From assembly GCA_036794995.1 (NCBI GenBank), contig DAIRFP010000156.1, positions 1 to 11,871 on the forward strand: a stretch of 11,871 nt of DNA, in the 5' to 3' direction. Position 1 is the first letter of the stretch. Every line of letters starts with the position of its first letter. The notes beneath the pieces are model-generated. The model saw nothing but the letters and a program-made list of their open reading frames with translations. It did not search any database and was not told the origin of the DNA. Of this stretch, positions 1 through 6,433 are shown one piece after another. Position numbers and translations under genes: made by a program. This DNA is from DAIRFP01 sp036794995. GTDB lineage: Bacteria > Desulfobacterota > Binatia > UBA9968.

Positions 1-35
1 ACGGATAAAGTCTCGTCTAGTCATACATCCTCTGG

Positions 36-54
36 GAAGTCACTGAATGACTTC
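36..54 (-). terminator. Hairpin just after the BatA-like gene, possible terminator
   Basis: A perfect 7-bp stem, GAAGTCA (36-42) and TGACTTC (48-54), encloses a 5-nt loop. On the minus strand it starts two bases after the TAA stop of the last operon gene. That is where a transcription terminator would sit. The sequence after the stem has no T-tract, so it is not a canonical Rho-independent terminator. It may instead protect a 3' end, or be chance. The rest of 1-56 shows nothing else I can support. Confidence 0.35.
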
Positions 55-56
55 GG

Positions 57-2165
57 TTAGAGCCGTCCCGCCAACCAACCTTCCACCAGTAAGGTTACAA
101 TGAGAAGACCCAGCAAGGGAAGAGCGAGGTCCATGCGTTTACCGCCCTGTTGGAGGGCGTCCATGGAAATCACCTGGACCGGAATCGGCTTGAGCTTGGC
201 TTGCAGCTCGGCTTCGCTAATCTCGTCCAGGCGGGATTCAAGAAACGGTGGGTTCACCGCGTAGAGGGGCGGTGTTCCAGATTCTTTTTCTGCGGCCGCG
301 GGCAGCGACAGGCGATAGATTCCGGCCCGATCGTTGTCCCGAAATACCGCCACAGCGCGGTCTTTTTCCGGCGCCAACGAAACGTCAGCTTCCTGCTTGT
401 TAGGTTTGATGATTCTAAGGCTCTTGCCCACATAACCTGGGGGTAAGGAAAACTCCTTCGGATTTCCAACCGTAATGCCCGGATCCATGGCGCCGCGCTT
501 GCCGCCGGCCAAATAGCTCGTGAGGGATTGGATCAAAGGAAGATAGGCGGTTTTAACCGGCAGGTCGCTCCAGTCACGGTCGGCAGAGGTAGTGAGGAAG
601 ACGATCCGGCCAGCGCCGAGTTTCTGTTCGATGAGAAGCGGGTCTCCATTGGCCAAAGAGATGAGCGCTGTTTTTCCCGGCGCCGCTGTTCTTGAATAGC
701 CCCAGACCCGCGCCGATTTGATGGAGTCGAGCAAGATCGGGTCGGAAAAACTTTTCAAGGCGGGATGAGCGACGTCGAACTTGTTGATTTTCTCTCCCCC
801 GGCCTCCGGCCCCAGCCTTTTTTCCCGCAGCTCTGCCGGCAACAGTGGCGGCGAGGATTGAACCAGCTTTGCATTGTAGCTCTCGAATTGCACTCGATCG
901 CCACCGAAGATGAATAGCCCACCGCCTTGCCGGAGATAGTTCTGCAGCTTCGGCAGCAGCGAGTCGGGAATGGCTGATACGTTGCAAAGGATGACGACTT
1001 GATAAGGGTCCAATGAAGCCGCGTTGAGCCCTTCTGCAATAATCACGGTGGGAAGGTAAAGGGAAGAGTCCTGTTCGCCGGCGGGATTCAGCGCGCGAAC
1101 GAGGAAAAAGCTTTCGCTCTGGACCAGCGACGTCTGCGGATCGCCGTCGACCACCAGGATTTTCAGCTTGTCTTGAGCCTCGAGGCCGAAATGGGCCGCG
1201 GCGTTGCCGGAGAGGCCATCTTTTTTAAGCGTCACTCGGCCGAAGTGAGCTCCCGCCTGAGTCAACTGAGTCTGAAAGCTCACCGCAGCTTCGCCCCGTG
1301 CCGGAATGGCTGTGAGTTTTTGCTCTTTGTTCTGGCCATCGATACTGAGTTGGACCAGAGCGTCTTTGATTTCCGCAGCGCCGAAATTCGCCACCGTGGC
1401 TTCGAAACGGAGCGGCAAATTGACGCCGACGCCCTGGCTGACAAGGCGCACTTCTTTGATGGACCCGTTAAGCGTCTGTTGCTGTTTGCCCGTTCGAATG
1501 GTTTTCAATGGGATCGACGGATCGTATTGCTTGAGAGACGAGGTCGAAAATTGATCCCAGCCGGTGAGCCCCATGTCGGTAATCAAGCGGATCTCTTTTT
1601 GCCCCGCGGGCTCGTTCAGCAGTTCATAGGCTTTGGTCAGGGCGGCGGAGAAATTGGCGGTGCCGTCGCTGAGTTCTATGCGCTCCAGTTCTTTGAACAG
1701 GACCTCTTTTTCGCCCTTGAGGCGAAACGGCTCTTTGCCGGTGAGGTTAGTTGGAATGATCACTGCTCGGTCGCCGTCGTCGAGCGCGGCGATTAAGTAA
1801 CGAGCGGCCTCTTTGGCCTGCTTGAAGCCGTTACCCTCGGCGCTCCAAGTCATGCTGAGGGAGTTGTCGAGCACAACGACCAAGGACACCGGGCCGCCGC
1901 CGGCAAATAGCCCGGCGCCGGTCTGAAAGATCGGATTGGCCAGCAGCAGGGCAAGAAAAACCACGGCTAAAGTTCTGAGAGCGAGCAGCAGCCAATGGCG
2001 CAGGCGGTAACTCCGCGAGATCCGTTTCTGCGATAGCAGAATAAAGCGCACCGCGGGGAAGCGAATTCGCTTCAGTTTCCTGCGGTTCAACAAGTGGATA
2101 AGAATCGGGAGCGAGGCGGCGAGGAGTCCAACGAGGTAGAGGGGATGGAGAAAAAAAACCGACAT
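57..2165 (-). CDS. BatA-like membrane protein: VWA domain plus glutamine-amidotransferase-like domain
   Basis: This 702-residue protein is probably an inner-membrane protein with a large extracytoplasmic part. The N-terminus (about 1-80) has the BatA/aerotolerance-regulator form: a hydrophobic segment at about 5-26, the basic LNRRKLKRIRFPA region at 26-38, and a second membrane helix at about 56-78. A VWA domain follows (about 93-225), with MIDAS motif D100-N-S102-L-S104, a candidate MIDAS threonine T169 (SDGT) and the aspartate of ITDMG (D197). A beta-rich stretch (about 235-330) leads to a class I glutamine-amidotransferase-like fold, seen at ILVVDGD (336-342) and in the hydrophobic and glycine-rich segments of 388-422. 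A final membrane helix lies at about 679-698. VWA domains with intact MIDAS bind a divalent metal and protein partners, and this family is typically encoded beside MoxR and DUF58 genes, as here. The ATG lies 7 bp after the DUF58 stop. Its actual substrate is unknown. Confidence 0.9.
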   Translation of the reverse strand: MSVFFLHPLYLVGLLAASLPILIHLLNRRKLKRIRFPAVRFILLSQKRISRSYRLRHWLLLALRTLAVVFLALLLANPIFQTGAGLFAGGGPVSLVVVLDNSLSMTWSAEGNGFKQAKEAARYLIAALDDGDRAVIIPTNLTGKEPFRLKGEKEVLFKELERIELSDGTANFSAALTKAYELLNEPAGQKEIRLITDMGLTGWDQFSTSSLKQYDPSIPLKTIRTGKQQQTLNGSIKEVRLVSQGVGVNLPLRFEATVANFGAAEIKDALVQLSIDGQNKEQKLTAIPARGEAAVSFQTQLTQAGAHFGRVTLKKDGLSGNAAAHFGLEAQDKLKILVVDGDPQTSLVQSESFFLVRALNPAGEQDSSLYLPTVIIAEGLNAASLDPYQVVILCNVSAIPDSLLPKLQNYLRQGGGLFIFGGDRVQFESYNAKLVQSSPPLLPAELREKRLGPEAGGEKINKFDVAHPALKSFSDPILLDSIKSARVWGYSRTAAPGKTALISLANGDPLLIEQKLGAGRIVFLTTSADRDWSDLPVKTAYLPLIQSLTSYLAGGKRGAMDPGITVGNPKEFSLPPGYVGKSLRIIKPNKQEADVSLAPEKDRAVAVFRDNDRAGIYRLSLPAAAEKESGTPPLYAVNPPFLESRLDEISEAELQAKLKPIPVQVISMDALQQGGKRMDLALPLLGLLIVTLLVEGWLAGRL

Positions 2166-2172
2166 GCCGGGT

Positions 2173-3063
2173 TCAGCCCCTCCAGCTCAAATAGCTCGCC
2201 AGCGCTTGGTCTAGAGGGGTAGAGGTGGAAATCAGCTGATAATCGATGACGTTGTCGTGACACTCTTTGCGCATCCGGTTGGTAAATTCTTCAACGACCT
2301 CTCGATAGGTCTTGCGGATGGCGCGCGGGTCGGCCACGACTCTTAGATTCAGCTCTTCCAAATCCTCGAACAGGATATTACCTTCGAAGGGAAGGTCCAG
2401 TTCCGCCGGATCAAGCAAATGAAAAACGATGACGTCATTGCCCTTGAAGCGAAACAAACGCAGGCCTTTGAGGATCTTCTCGGGTTCATCGAGAAGATCG
2501 GACACGAGAATCACCAAGCCGCGCCGTTTGATCTGACCGGCGATCTCTTCCAGGATCTTGCCGACGTCGGTTTCCCCCGCCGGACCGCGATTTTCGAGGG
2601 CGTGAAGAATCTGCAACAAGTAATCACGCTTGGCTTTCGGCGGGATAAAGGCGTCGATGCGGTCGGAAAAGGTGACCACGCCGGCGGCGTCCTGCTGTCG
2701 TAGGATCAAATAGGCCAGCGACGCGGTCAAGGTGCAGCCGTAGTCGAACTTGGTGACGCCGTCGGAAGCGTAGTCCATGGAAGCGCTGGAATCGAGGAGC
2801 AAATAGGCCCTGAGATTGGTTTCATCTTCGTATTCTTTGATGAAATAGCGGTCGAATTTTCCCAACGCTTTCCAGTCAATGCGGCGGATTTCATCTCCGG
2901 GGGAGTATTCACGGTGTTCTTCAAACTCCACACTGAAGCCTTTGGCACGGCTGCGGTGAACTCCGGACATCAACCCTTCTACGACCCAGCGCGCCCGCAG
3001 GGAGAGATTGGAGATGCCGGCGAGGACCCTGGGGTCGAAGTAATTTTTTTCGTTGGCGCTCAT
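2173..3063 (-). CDS. DUF58 family protein with VWA-type MIDAS motif
   Basis: This 296-residue soluble protein has no membrane segment. The DUF58 signature is clear near residues 35-80: HRSRAKGFSVEFEEHREY followed by SPGDEIRRIDWKALGKFDRY and IKEYEDE. A VWA-like domain follows, with MIDAS D91-S-S93-A-S95, a candidate threonine T165 (GETD) and the aspartate of LVSDL (D189). DUF58 proteins are habitually encoded next to MoxR ATPases and are thought to be their cytoplasmic partners; here the MoxR gene is two genes upstream. The message offers an in-frame TTG at 3072 and an ATG at 3063. I chose the ATG because the core begins soon after it and the TTG adds only three residues. Neither start has a strong Shine-Dalgarno. 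The gene begins 15 bp after the small upstream gene and its stop lies 7 bp before the BatA-like ATG. Confidence 0.92.
   Translation of the reverse strand: MSANEKNYFDPRVLAGISNLSLRARWVVEGLMSGVHRSRAKGFSVEFEEHREYSPGDEIRRIDWKALGKFDRYFIKEYEDETNLRAYLLLDSSASMDYASDGVTKFDYGCTLTASLAYLILRQQDAAGVVTFSDRIDAFIPPKAKRDYLLQILHALENRGPAGETDVGKILEEIAGQIKRRGLVILVSDLLDEPEKILKGLRLFRFKGNDVIVFHLLDPAELDLPFEGNILFEDLEELNLRVVADPRAIRKTYREVVEEFTNRMRKECHDNVIDYQLISTSTPLDQALASYLSWRG
2177..2183 (-). promoter_or_regulatory. Ribosome binding site for the BatA-like gene
   Basis: The message reads GGAGGGG, with 11 nt before the ATG at 2165. It is embedded in the last codons of the DUF58 gene (W-R-G), so the two genes are likely translationally coupled. 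It is among the clearest Shine-Dalgarno matches in the operon and supports the 2165 start. Confidence 0.6.
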
Positions 3064-3078
3064 GCAGCTCAACCCGTT

Positions 3079-3585
3079 TTACCACCACCGTTTGAGATAA
3101 TCTAGCCAGCTTCTCCAGCCGCGGTTGTGACCTTGGTAAGTTGGATTCTTGAGGCATTCTTCAAGGTAAGCCATGGTCTTCGGGTCCGCGTATAACTCGC
3201 GCAGAACCTGGAGCTGGAAGTCAAGGCATTGTTTCTCCGCCTCAGTTCCGGTCCAAGCATCCGCGTCCGGCTCTTTGCCGCGGCTTACCTGCTTGGCGGC
3301 GACATACAGCTTGGCATGGTAAGCGTCATGGGCAATGGCGCCGGCGTACCACAGAGTGGAATGCCTCCAGGTCGGCGCGCCGACGACGAAGGTCGGTTCC
3401 TTTGCCCAAGCCTTCATGCCACTGCGCCTGCCCTGACGGATCAATCCGATACTGTTTCGGATCTGGGCAAAGCGGCTGGTGGGTCTAAGCAGCGCCAGCG
3501 CTTCGTGGGTTCGAAGCAAGAAATCAAAACCACCGCGGATCTTAATGCCCTCAAAGGTCTCTGATCGGCTGCGCGGGAGGGGCAT
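3079..3585 (-). CDS. Unrecognised small protein with HDAYH motif (possible degenerate metallopeptidase)
   Basis: I do not recognise this gene by name. From the ATG at 3585 it encodes 168 residues with no clear signal peptide or membrane helix. The most conserved-looking stretch is the centre: RSGMKAWAKEPTFVVGAPTW, then WYAGAIAHDAYHAKLY (about 79-94), then WTGTEAEKQCLDFQLQVLREL (about 111-131), and an aromatic end (DYLKRWW). The H-D-x-x-H arrangement followed about 30 residues later by E-x-x-x-x-x-x-F-Q resembles the layout of a gluzincin metallopeptidase, but aspartate replaces the catalytic glutamate of HExxH. An enzymatic function is therefore only a guess. A TTG at 3621 would add 12 residues, but that stretch lies in low-complexity AT-rich sequence, so I prefer the ATG. 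The gene sits between the repeat element and the DUF58 gene, 15 bp from the latter, so it is probably co-transcribed with it. Confidence 0.75.
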   Translation of the reverse strand: MPLPRSRSETFEGIKIRGGFDFLLRTHEALALLRPTSRFAQIRNSIGLIRQGRRSGMKAWAKEPTFVVGAPTWRHSTLWYAGAIAHDAYHAKLYVAAKQVSRGKEPDADAWTGTEAEKQCLDFQLQVLRELYADPKTMAYLEECLKNPTYQGHNRGWRSWLDYLKRWW

Positions 3586-3648
3586 CAGAATTCTCAATGC
3601 GCTCGAAATCTCAGATTTCAAATTCTGATTTGCAATAGGAGATCCGCT

Positions 3649-3679
3649 ATTTTAGATCCTAATCTAGCAGGCTACTCAA
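3649..3679 (-). promoter_or_regulatory. Weak candidate promoter reading out of the repeat element
   Basis: On the minus strand a TAAAAT (3654-3649, 5 of 6 to the sigma70 -10 consensus) is preceded by TTGAGT (3679-3674, 4 of 6 to the -35), with a 19-bp spacer. The -35-like hexamer lies in the left terminal repeat of the 134-bp element. If real, it would drive the small gene, DUF58 and BatA-like genes independently of the upstream half of the operon. The long spacer makes this a weak call. Confidence 0.22.
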
Positions 3680-3797
3680 AAGATCTCAGAGGCGAGGCGC
3701 GCGACGACCGACGAGCGAAGGCGTACTCTTTGCGGTACGTTGGAGCGAGTCGGGCGAGCGCAACGAAGCATATGAGGCTTTTTCAGTAGCCTGCTAG
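3664..3797. repeat. 134-bp inverted-repeat element (REP/MITE-like)
   Basis: The two ends are inverted copies: CTAGCAGGCTACT (3664-3676) matches the complement of 3785-3797 exactly over 13 bp. The similarity continues into an A-run (AAAA on one side, AAAAA on the other) and a shared TCA. The interior is GC-rich and itself folds: CGTAC (3722-3726) pairs with GTACG (3735-3739) around an 8-nt loop, with imperfect pairing outward. No coding potential is evident, so it looks like a non-autonomous repeat or extragenic palindrome. Both ends finish in the palindrome CTAG, which could be a target duplication or part of the terminal repeat. The right end overlaps the stop codon of the MoxR gene. As RNA it would form a long stem and could attenuate transcription or protect the upstream message. 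Confidence 0.75.
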
Positions 3798-4822
3798 CGC
3801 GCTACCTTGCCGTCTGCCGACGGCCTCACTTCACTGAGCAGGCGGCTGATGATGTCGAGAGACGAGAGTCCCTCGCCTTGCGCCTTGAAGTTGGGAAAGA
3901 TCCGGTGGCGCAGCACCGAAGGCGCCAGTGCTTGAATATCTTCAATGGAAACTGCGTAACGACCCTGCAGAATCGTCCGCGCTTTCGCGCCCAGGATCAA
4001 ATATTGGGAGGCCCGCGGACCGGCGCCCCATTCCACATAGTCCTTGATGAACTGGGGTGCGGCGGGGCTCTTCGGACGTGAATTCTGCGATAAGGCCACG
4101 GCATACGAGACAACAAAGTCGGAGACGGGCACACGCCGGACGAGATCCTGATAGTGAAGGATCGCCGGCCCTTCCATGACCTTGCGGGGCGCCGGCTTGG
4201 TTACGGAAGTCGTGCGCATGACGATCTCCACTTCGTCGTCGAAATCGGGATAGCCAATCTCGATGTTAAGCATGAAACGGTCGAGTTGCGCTTCAGGAAG
4301 GGGGTAGGTCCCTTCCTGTTCGATAGGGTTTTGGGTCGCCAAAACAAAGAAAGGCAGGTCCAGCGGGTAGGTTACACCGCCCGCAGTGACTTTGTACTCC
4401 TGCATCGATTGCAGCAGCGCGGCCTGGGTTTTCGGCGGTGTCCGGTTGATCTCGTCGGCGAGCAAGATATTGGTGAAAATCGGTCCCTTGAGAAATTGGA
4501 ACTGCCTTCTGCCGGTGGCCGGGTCTTCCTGGAGGATATCCGTCCCCGTGATATCGGAGGGCATCAAGTCCGGGGTAAACTGAATTCGGTTGAATTCCAG
4601 GTCGAGAATTTCCGCCAGGGTGCTGATGAGCAAGGTCTTCGCCAAACCGGGTACGCCGACAAGGAGGCAATGACCTCTGGCAAAGAGAGCGATCAAGACC
4701 TCTTCGATGACTCTGTCCTGGCCGACGATCACCTTGCGAATCTCACTGATCATGGTGTCGCGCTTGTCGGCAAATTCCTCGATCTCGGCGATTTCGTGTT
4801 GCTGAATTTCAGTGGACTCCAT
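3794..4822 (-). CDS. MoxR-family AAA+ ATPase
   Basis: This 342-residue cytoplasmic ATPase shows the full AAA+ set. Walker A is GVPGLAKT (56-63). Walker B is ILLADEINR (119-127, D123/E124). Sensor 1 is the asparagine of ATQNP (N165). LDRF (180-183) follows EAQ in the MoxR arrangement, and the sensor 2 arginine lies in GPRAS (R270). A short acidic N-terminus precedes the domain (IRKVIVGQDRVIEEVLIAL at 28-46). Length and motif order match a complete MoxR protein. MoxR ATPases act with VWA/MIDAS proteins as chaperone-like machines, and two such proteins follow in this operon. The ATG at 4822 has a good Shine-Dalgarno (AAGGA, 6 nt upstream) that ends next to the TAA of the preceding gene. The C-terminal tail (SADGKVAR) is followed by a TAG that belongs to the terminal repeat of the inserted element, so the original C-terminus may have differed. 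Confidence 0.96.
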   Translation of the reverse strand: MESTEIQQHEIAEIEEFADKRDTMISEIRKVIVGQDRVIEEVLIALFARGHCLLVGVPGLAKTLLISTLAEILDLEFNRIQFTPDLMPSDITGTDILQEDPATGRRQFQFLKGPIFTNILLADEINRTPPKTQAALLQSMQEYKVTAGGVTYPLDLPFFVLATQNPIEQEGTYPLPEAQLDRFMLNIEIGYPDFDDEVEIVMRTTSVTKPAPRKVMEGPAILHYQDLVRRVPVSDFVVSYAVALSQNSRPKSPAAPQFIKDYVEWGAGPRASQYLILGAKARTILQGRYAVSIEDIQALAPSVLRHRIFPNFKAQGEGLSSLDIISRLLSEVRPSADGKVAR

Positions 4823-4826
4823 CCAG

Positions 4827-4833
4827 TTTCCTT
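4827..4833 (-). promoter_or_regulatory. Ribosome binding site for the MoxR gene
   Basis: The message reads AAGGAAA, four bases before the ATG at 4822. It directly abuts the TAA stop of the peptidase gene (4837-4835), consistent with coupled translation inside the operon and confirming the chosen start. Confidence 0.6.
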
Positions 4834-4834
4834 C

Positions 4835-6424
4835 TTACTTTGCGGTTAGCAATTTATCGAGCGTTGCCTTCGCCTGTTTGGCTTTCTCCTGGTCTCCCAC
4901 GGCAGTGTAGATATCGGCAAGCAATCGGTAGATAACCGGGTTGAACGGATTGATTTGCACGGCTTCCTCGAGAACGCTCCGGCCATCCGGGTAATTTTTA
5001 GTCGCGTGGTAAACGCGGCCCAATTGCACATAGGAATTGACGTTATCCGGATCTGCATCCAGCGCCTTCTTCAGCGGTGCCAATGCTTCGTCGAAGCGAT
5101 TCATCTGGATCAAAACGCGCCCCAGCTTGTTAAGAATGATCGGAGAATGGGGACTGGCCTGGAGGGCGCGCTGGTACTCGCGCACGGCAGCCTCGGTCCT
5201 TCCCTTGCCGAGAATTTGATCGCCCAGGTGGGTGCGTTGGCGAGCGACCGCCGATTGAATCTCTTTCAGCTCGACGGTTTCTTCGTCTTCTTTCTGATCC
5301 TTCTTGACCTTGAGTCTGCGCACCCGGCTGCCTTCGATCTCCTTGAGTCCCTTGCTCTTGAGAAAGTTCTTCCAGCGCGATTCGAAGACGTCGAAGGACA
5401 TGCCAAAGACCTTTTCAATCGCCTCCGGTGTGGGTTTCTCGTGCAAGGCGGCCATCAGTTCGCGTACGCTGGCGCGGCCCTTGCTTTGATTGATGAAGTC
5501 GACGGCGGACGCGGCCTCGGCATAGGCCAACTGCACTTGCTCCGGGGTTTCGAGATGGATCAAGGACGGCTCCATCTTTTTAAAGCCGACAAATTGATTT
5601 TTTTCCAGGGCCTGGACCAACAGAGTCTGGTTGGCCGGCGTCAGATAGTCCTCTGCGGCGTCTTTGGGCGGCACCGGCTTGCGCCAGCGGGTTTCGTAAA
5701 AGCGCGCCATCCCCTCGTGCAGCCAGATCGGCGCCTGGTTGTTAGAAAGGGCAACGATGACGTAGTGAAGGTATTCGTGACTCAGGGAATCGAGCCACCG
5801 GTAACCGAAGCTCAGCGCCCGCGGCGATATGATCATCAGTTTATTGAATTTGCAGATGCCCACCGCGCCGGTTTCCTCGATGTCCCGTAGCGACAGTGTC
5901 GAAATTGCGTTAAAGGCGCCGGCGTCCGGCGCAATCTCAACCCGGACTTTCTCCTTGGGATAATAGCCTAGCTCCGTGCCGATGGCCTCATAGCTCTTCT
6001 CCAGGGTTTCGAGGGCATAGGCTGCCAAAATGCCGTCCCGTTTCTCGTCGACGAAAAGAACGAAATGGGGGCTTTCAAAGCGTTTGAGGGTTTTGAGGAC
6101 GTCCTGGGTCTGTTGGGTGAGGAGCTTCCAGCCCTGGCGCCGCTGGTCCTTGGAATCGATGGCGAGCGCTTGCTCCAGGGACTTGAGCGCTTCTGGGTAT
6201 CTCCCCTGATAGAACTTCACCCGGCCGTCGAATTCGAGGGCGGCAGCTGACTTGGGATTCTCCCTGAGCGACCGCGCGGCAAGTTCCTCGGCCTGTGTGA
6301 TGTGCCAGCCATCGAGCAGCTCTTCCCCTTGCTTGAATGGGGAGTCCGCTTCGGCGGCATTCAGGTTGAACGTCCGAAGGATGACAGCGAACAGAAAGAA
6401 GAGAGAAAGTGCCGGGTGCTTCAA
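4835..6424 (-). CDS. Secreted TPR protein with gluzincin (peptidase MA-like) metallopeptidase domain
   Basis: The protein has 529 residues. Residues 1-24 look like a signal peptide: K2, H3, then a hydrophobic core (ALSLFFLFAVIL) and a small-residue site (NAA, 22-24), so the mature protein is probably periplasmic. A TPR-like pair at about 42-92 (LAARSLRENPKSAAALEF, FYQGRYPEALKSLEQALAID) precedes a peptidase domain at about 116-360. It carries the zinc motif H216-E217-Y-L-H220 and, 17 residues later, WLHEGMA (E237), the typical third ligand of gluzincins. Both motifs are intact, so activity is plausible. At least three TPR units follow (about 398-525), suggesting protein-protein contacts. The start must be TTG at 6424: the only in-frame codons upstream are TCA-CCC-CCC and the TAG stop of the preceding gene, and a later start would destroy the signal peptide. 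No Shine-Dalgarno precedes it, which suggests reinitiation after the upstream gene. The natural substrate is unknown. Confidence 0.88.
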   Translation of the reverse strand: MKHPALSLFFLFAVILRTFNLNAAEADSPFKQGEELLDGWHITQAEELAARSLRENPKSAAALEFDGRVKFYQGRYPEALKSLEQALAIDSKDQRRQGWKLLTQQTQDVLKTLKRFESPHFVLFVDEKRDGILAAYALETLEKSYEAIGTELGYYPKEKVRVEIAPDAGAFNAISTLSLRDIEETGAVGICKFNKLMIISPRALSFGYRWLDSLSHEYLHYVIVALSNNQAPIWLHEGMARFYETRWRKPVPPKDAAEDYLTPANQTLLVQALEKNQFVGFKKMEPSLIHLETPEQVQLAYAEAASAVDFINQSKGRASVRELMAALHEKPTPEAIEKVFGMSFDVFESRWKNFLKSKGLKEIEGSRVRRLKVKKDQKEDEETVELKEIQSAVARQRTHLGDQILGKGRTEAAVREYQRALQASPHSPIILNKLGRVLIQMNRFDEALAPLKKALDADPDNVNSYVQLGRVYHATKNYPDGRSVLEEAVQINPFNPVIYRLLADIYTAVGDQEKAKQAKATLDKLLTAK

Positions 6425-6433
6425 GGGGGGTGA

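Noticed and set aside
1173..1796. Plus-strand reading frame of 207 codons
   Set aside because: It is antisense to the VWA domain of the BatA-like gene and has no family features.
3705..3770. Possible CRISPR repeat or small RNA in the GC-rich interior of the element
   Set aside because: There is one hairpin copy and no regularly spaced repeats or spacers. The terminal inverted repeats explain it better as a REP/MITE-like element.
4154..4849. Plus-strand reading frame of 231 codons
   Set aside because: It is the antisense shadow of the MoxR gene, whose Walker and sensor motifs are unmistakable.
4955..5890. Plus-strand reading frame of 311 codons
   Set aside because: It is antisense to the TPR/peptidase gene, which has intact HEYLH and TPR motifs. 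It is a shadow caused by codon bias.
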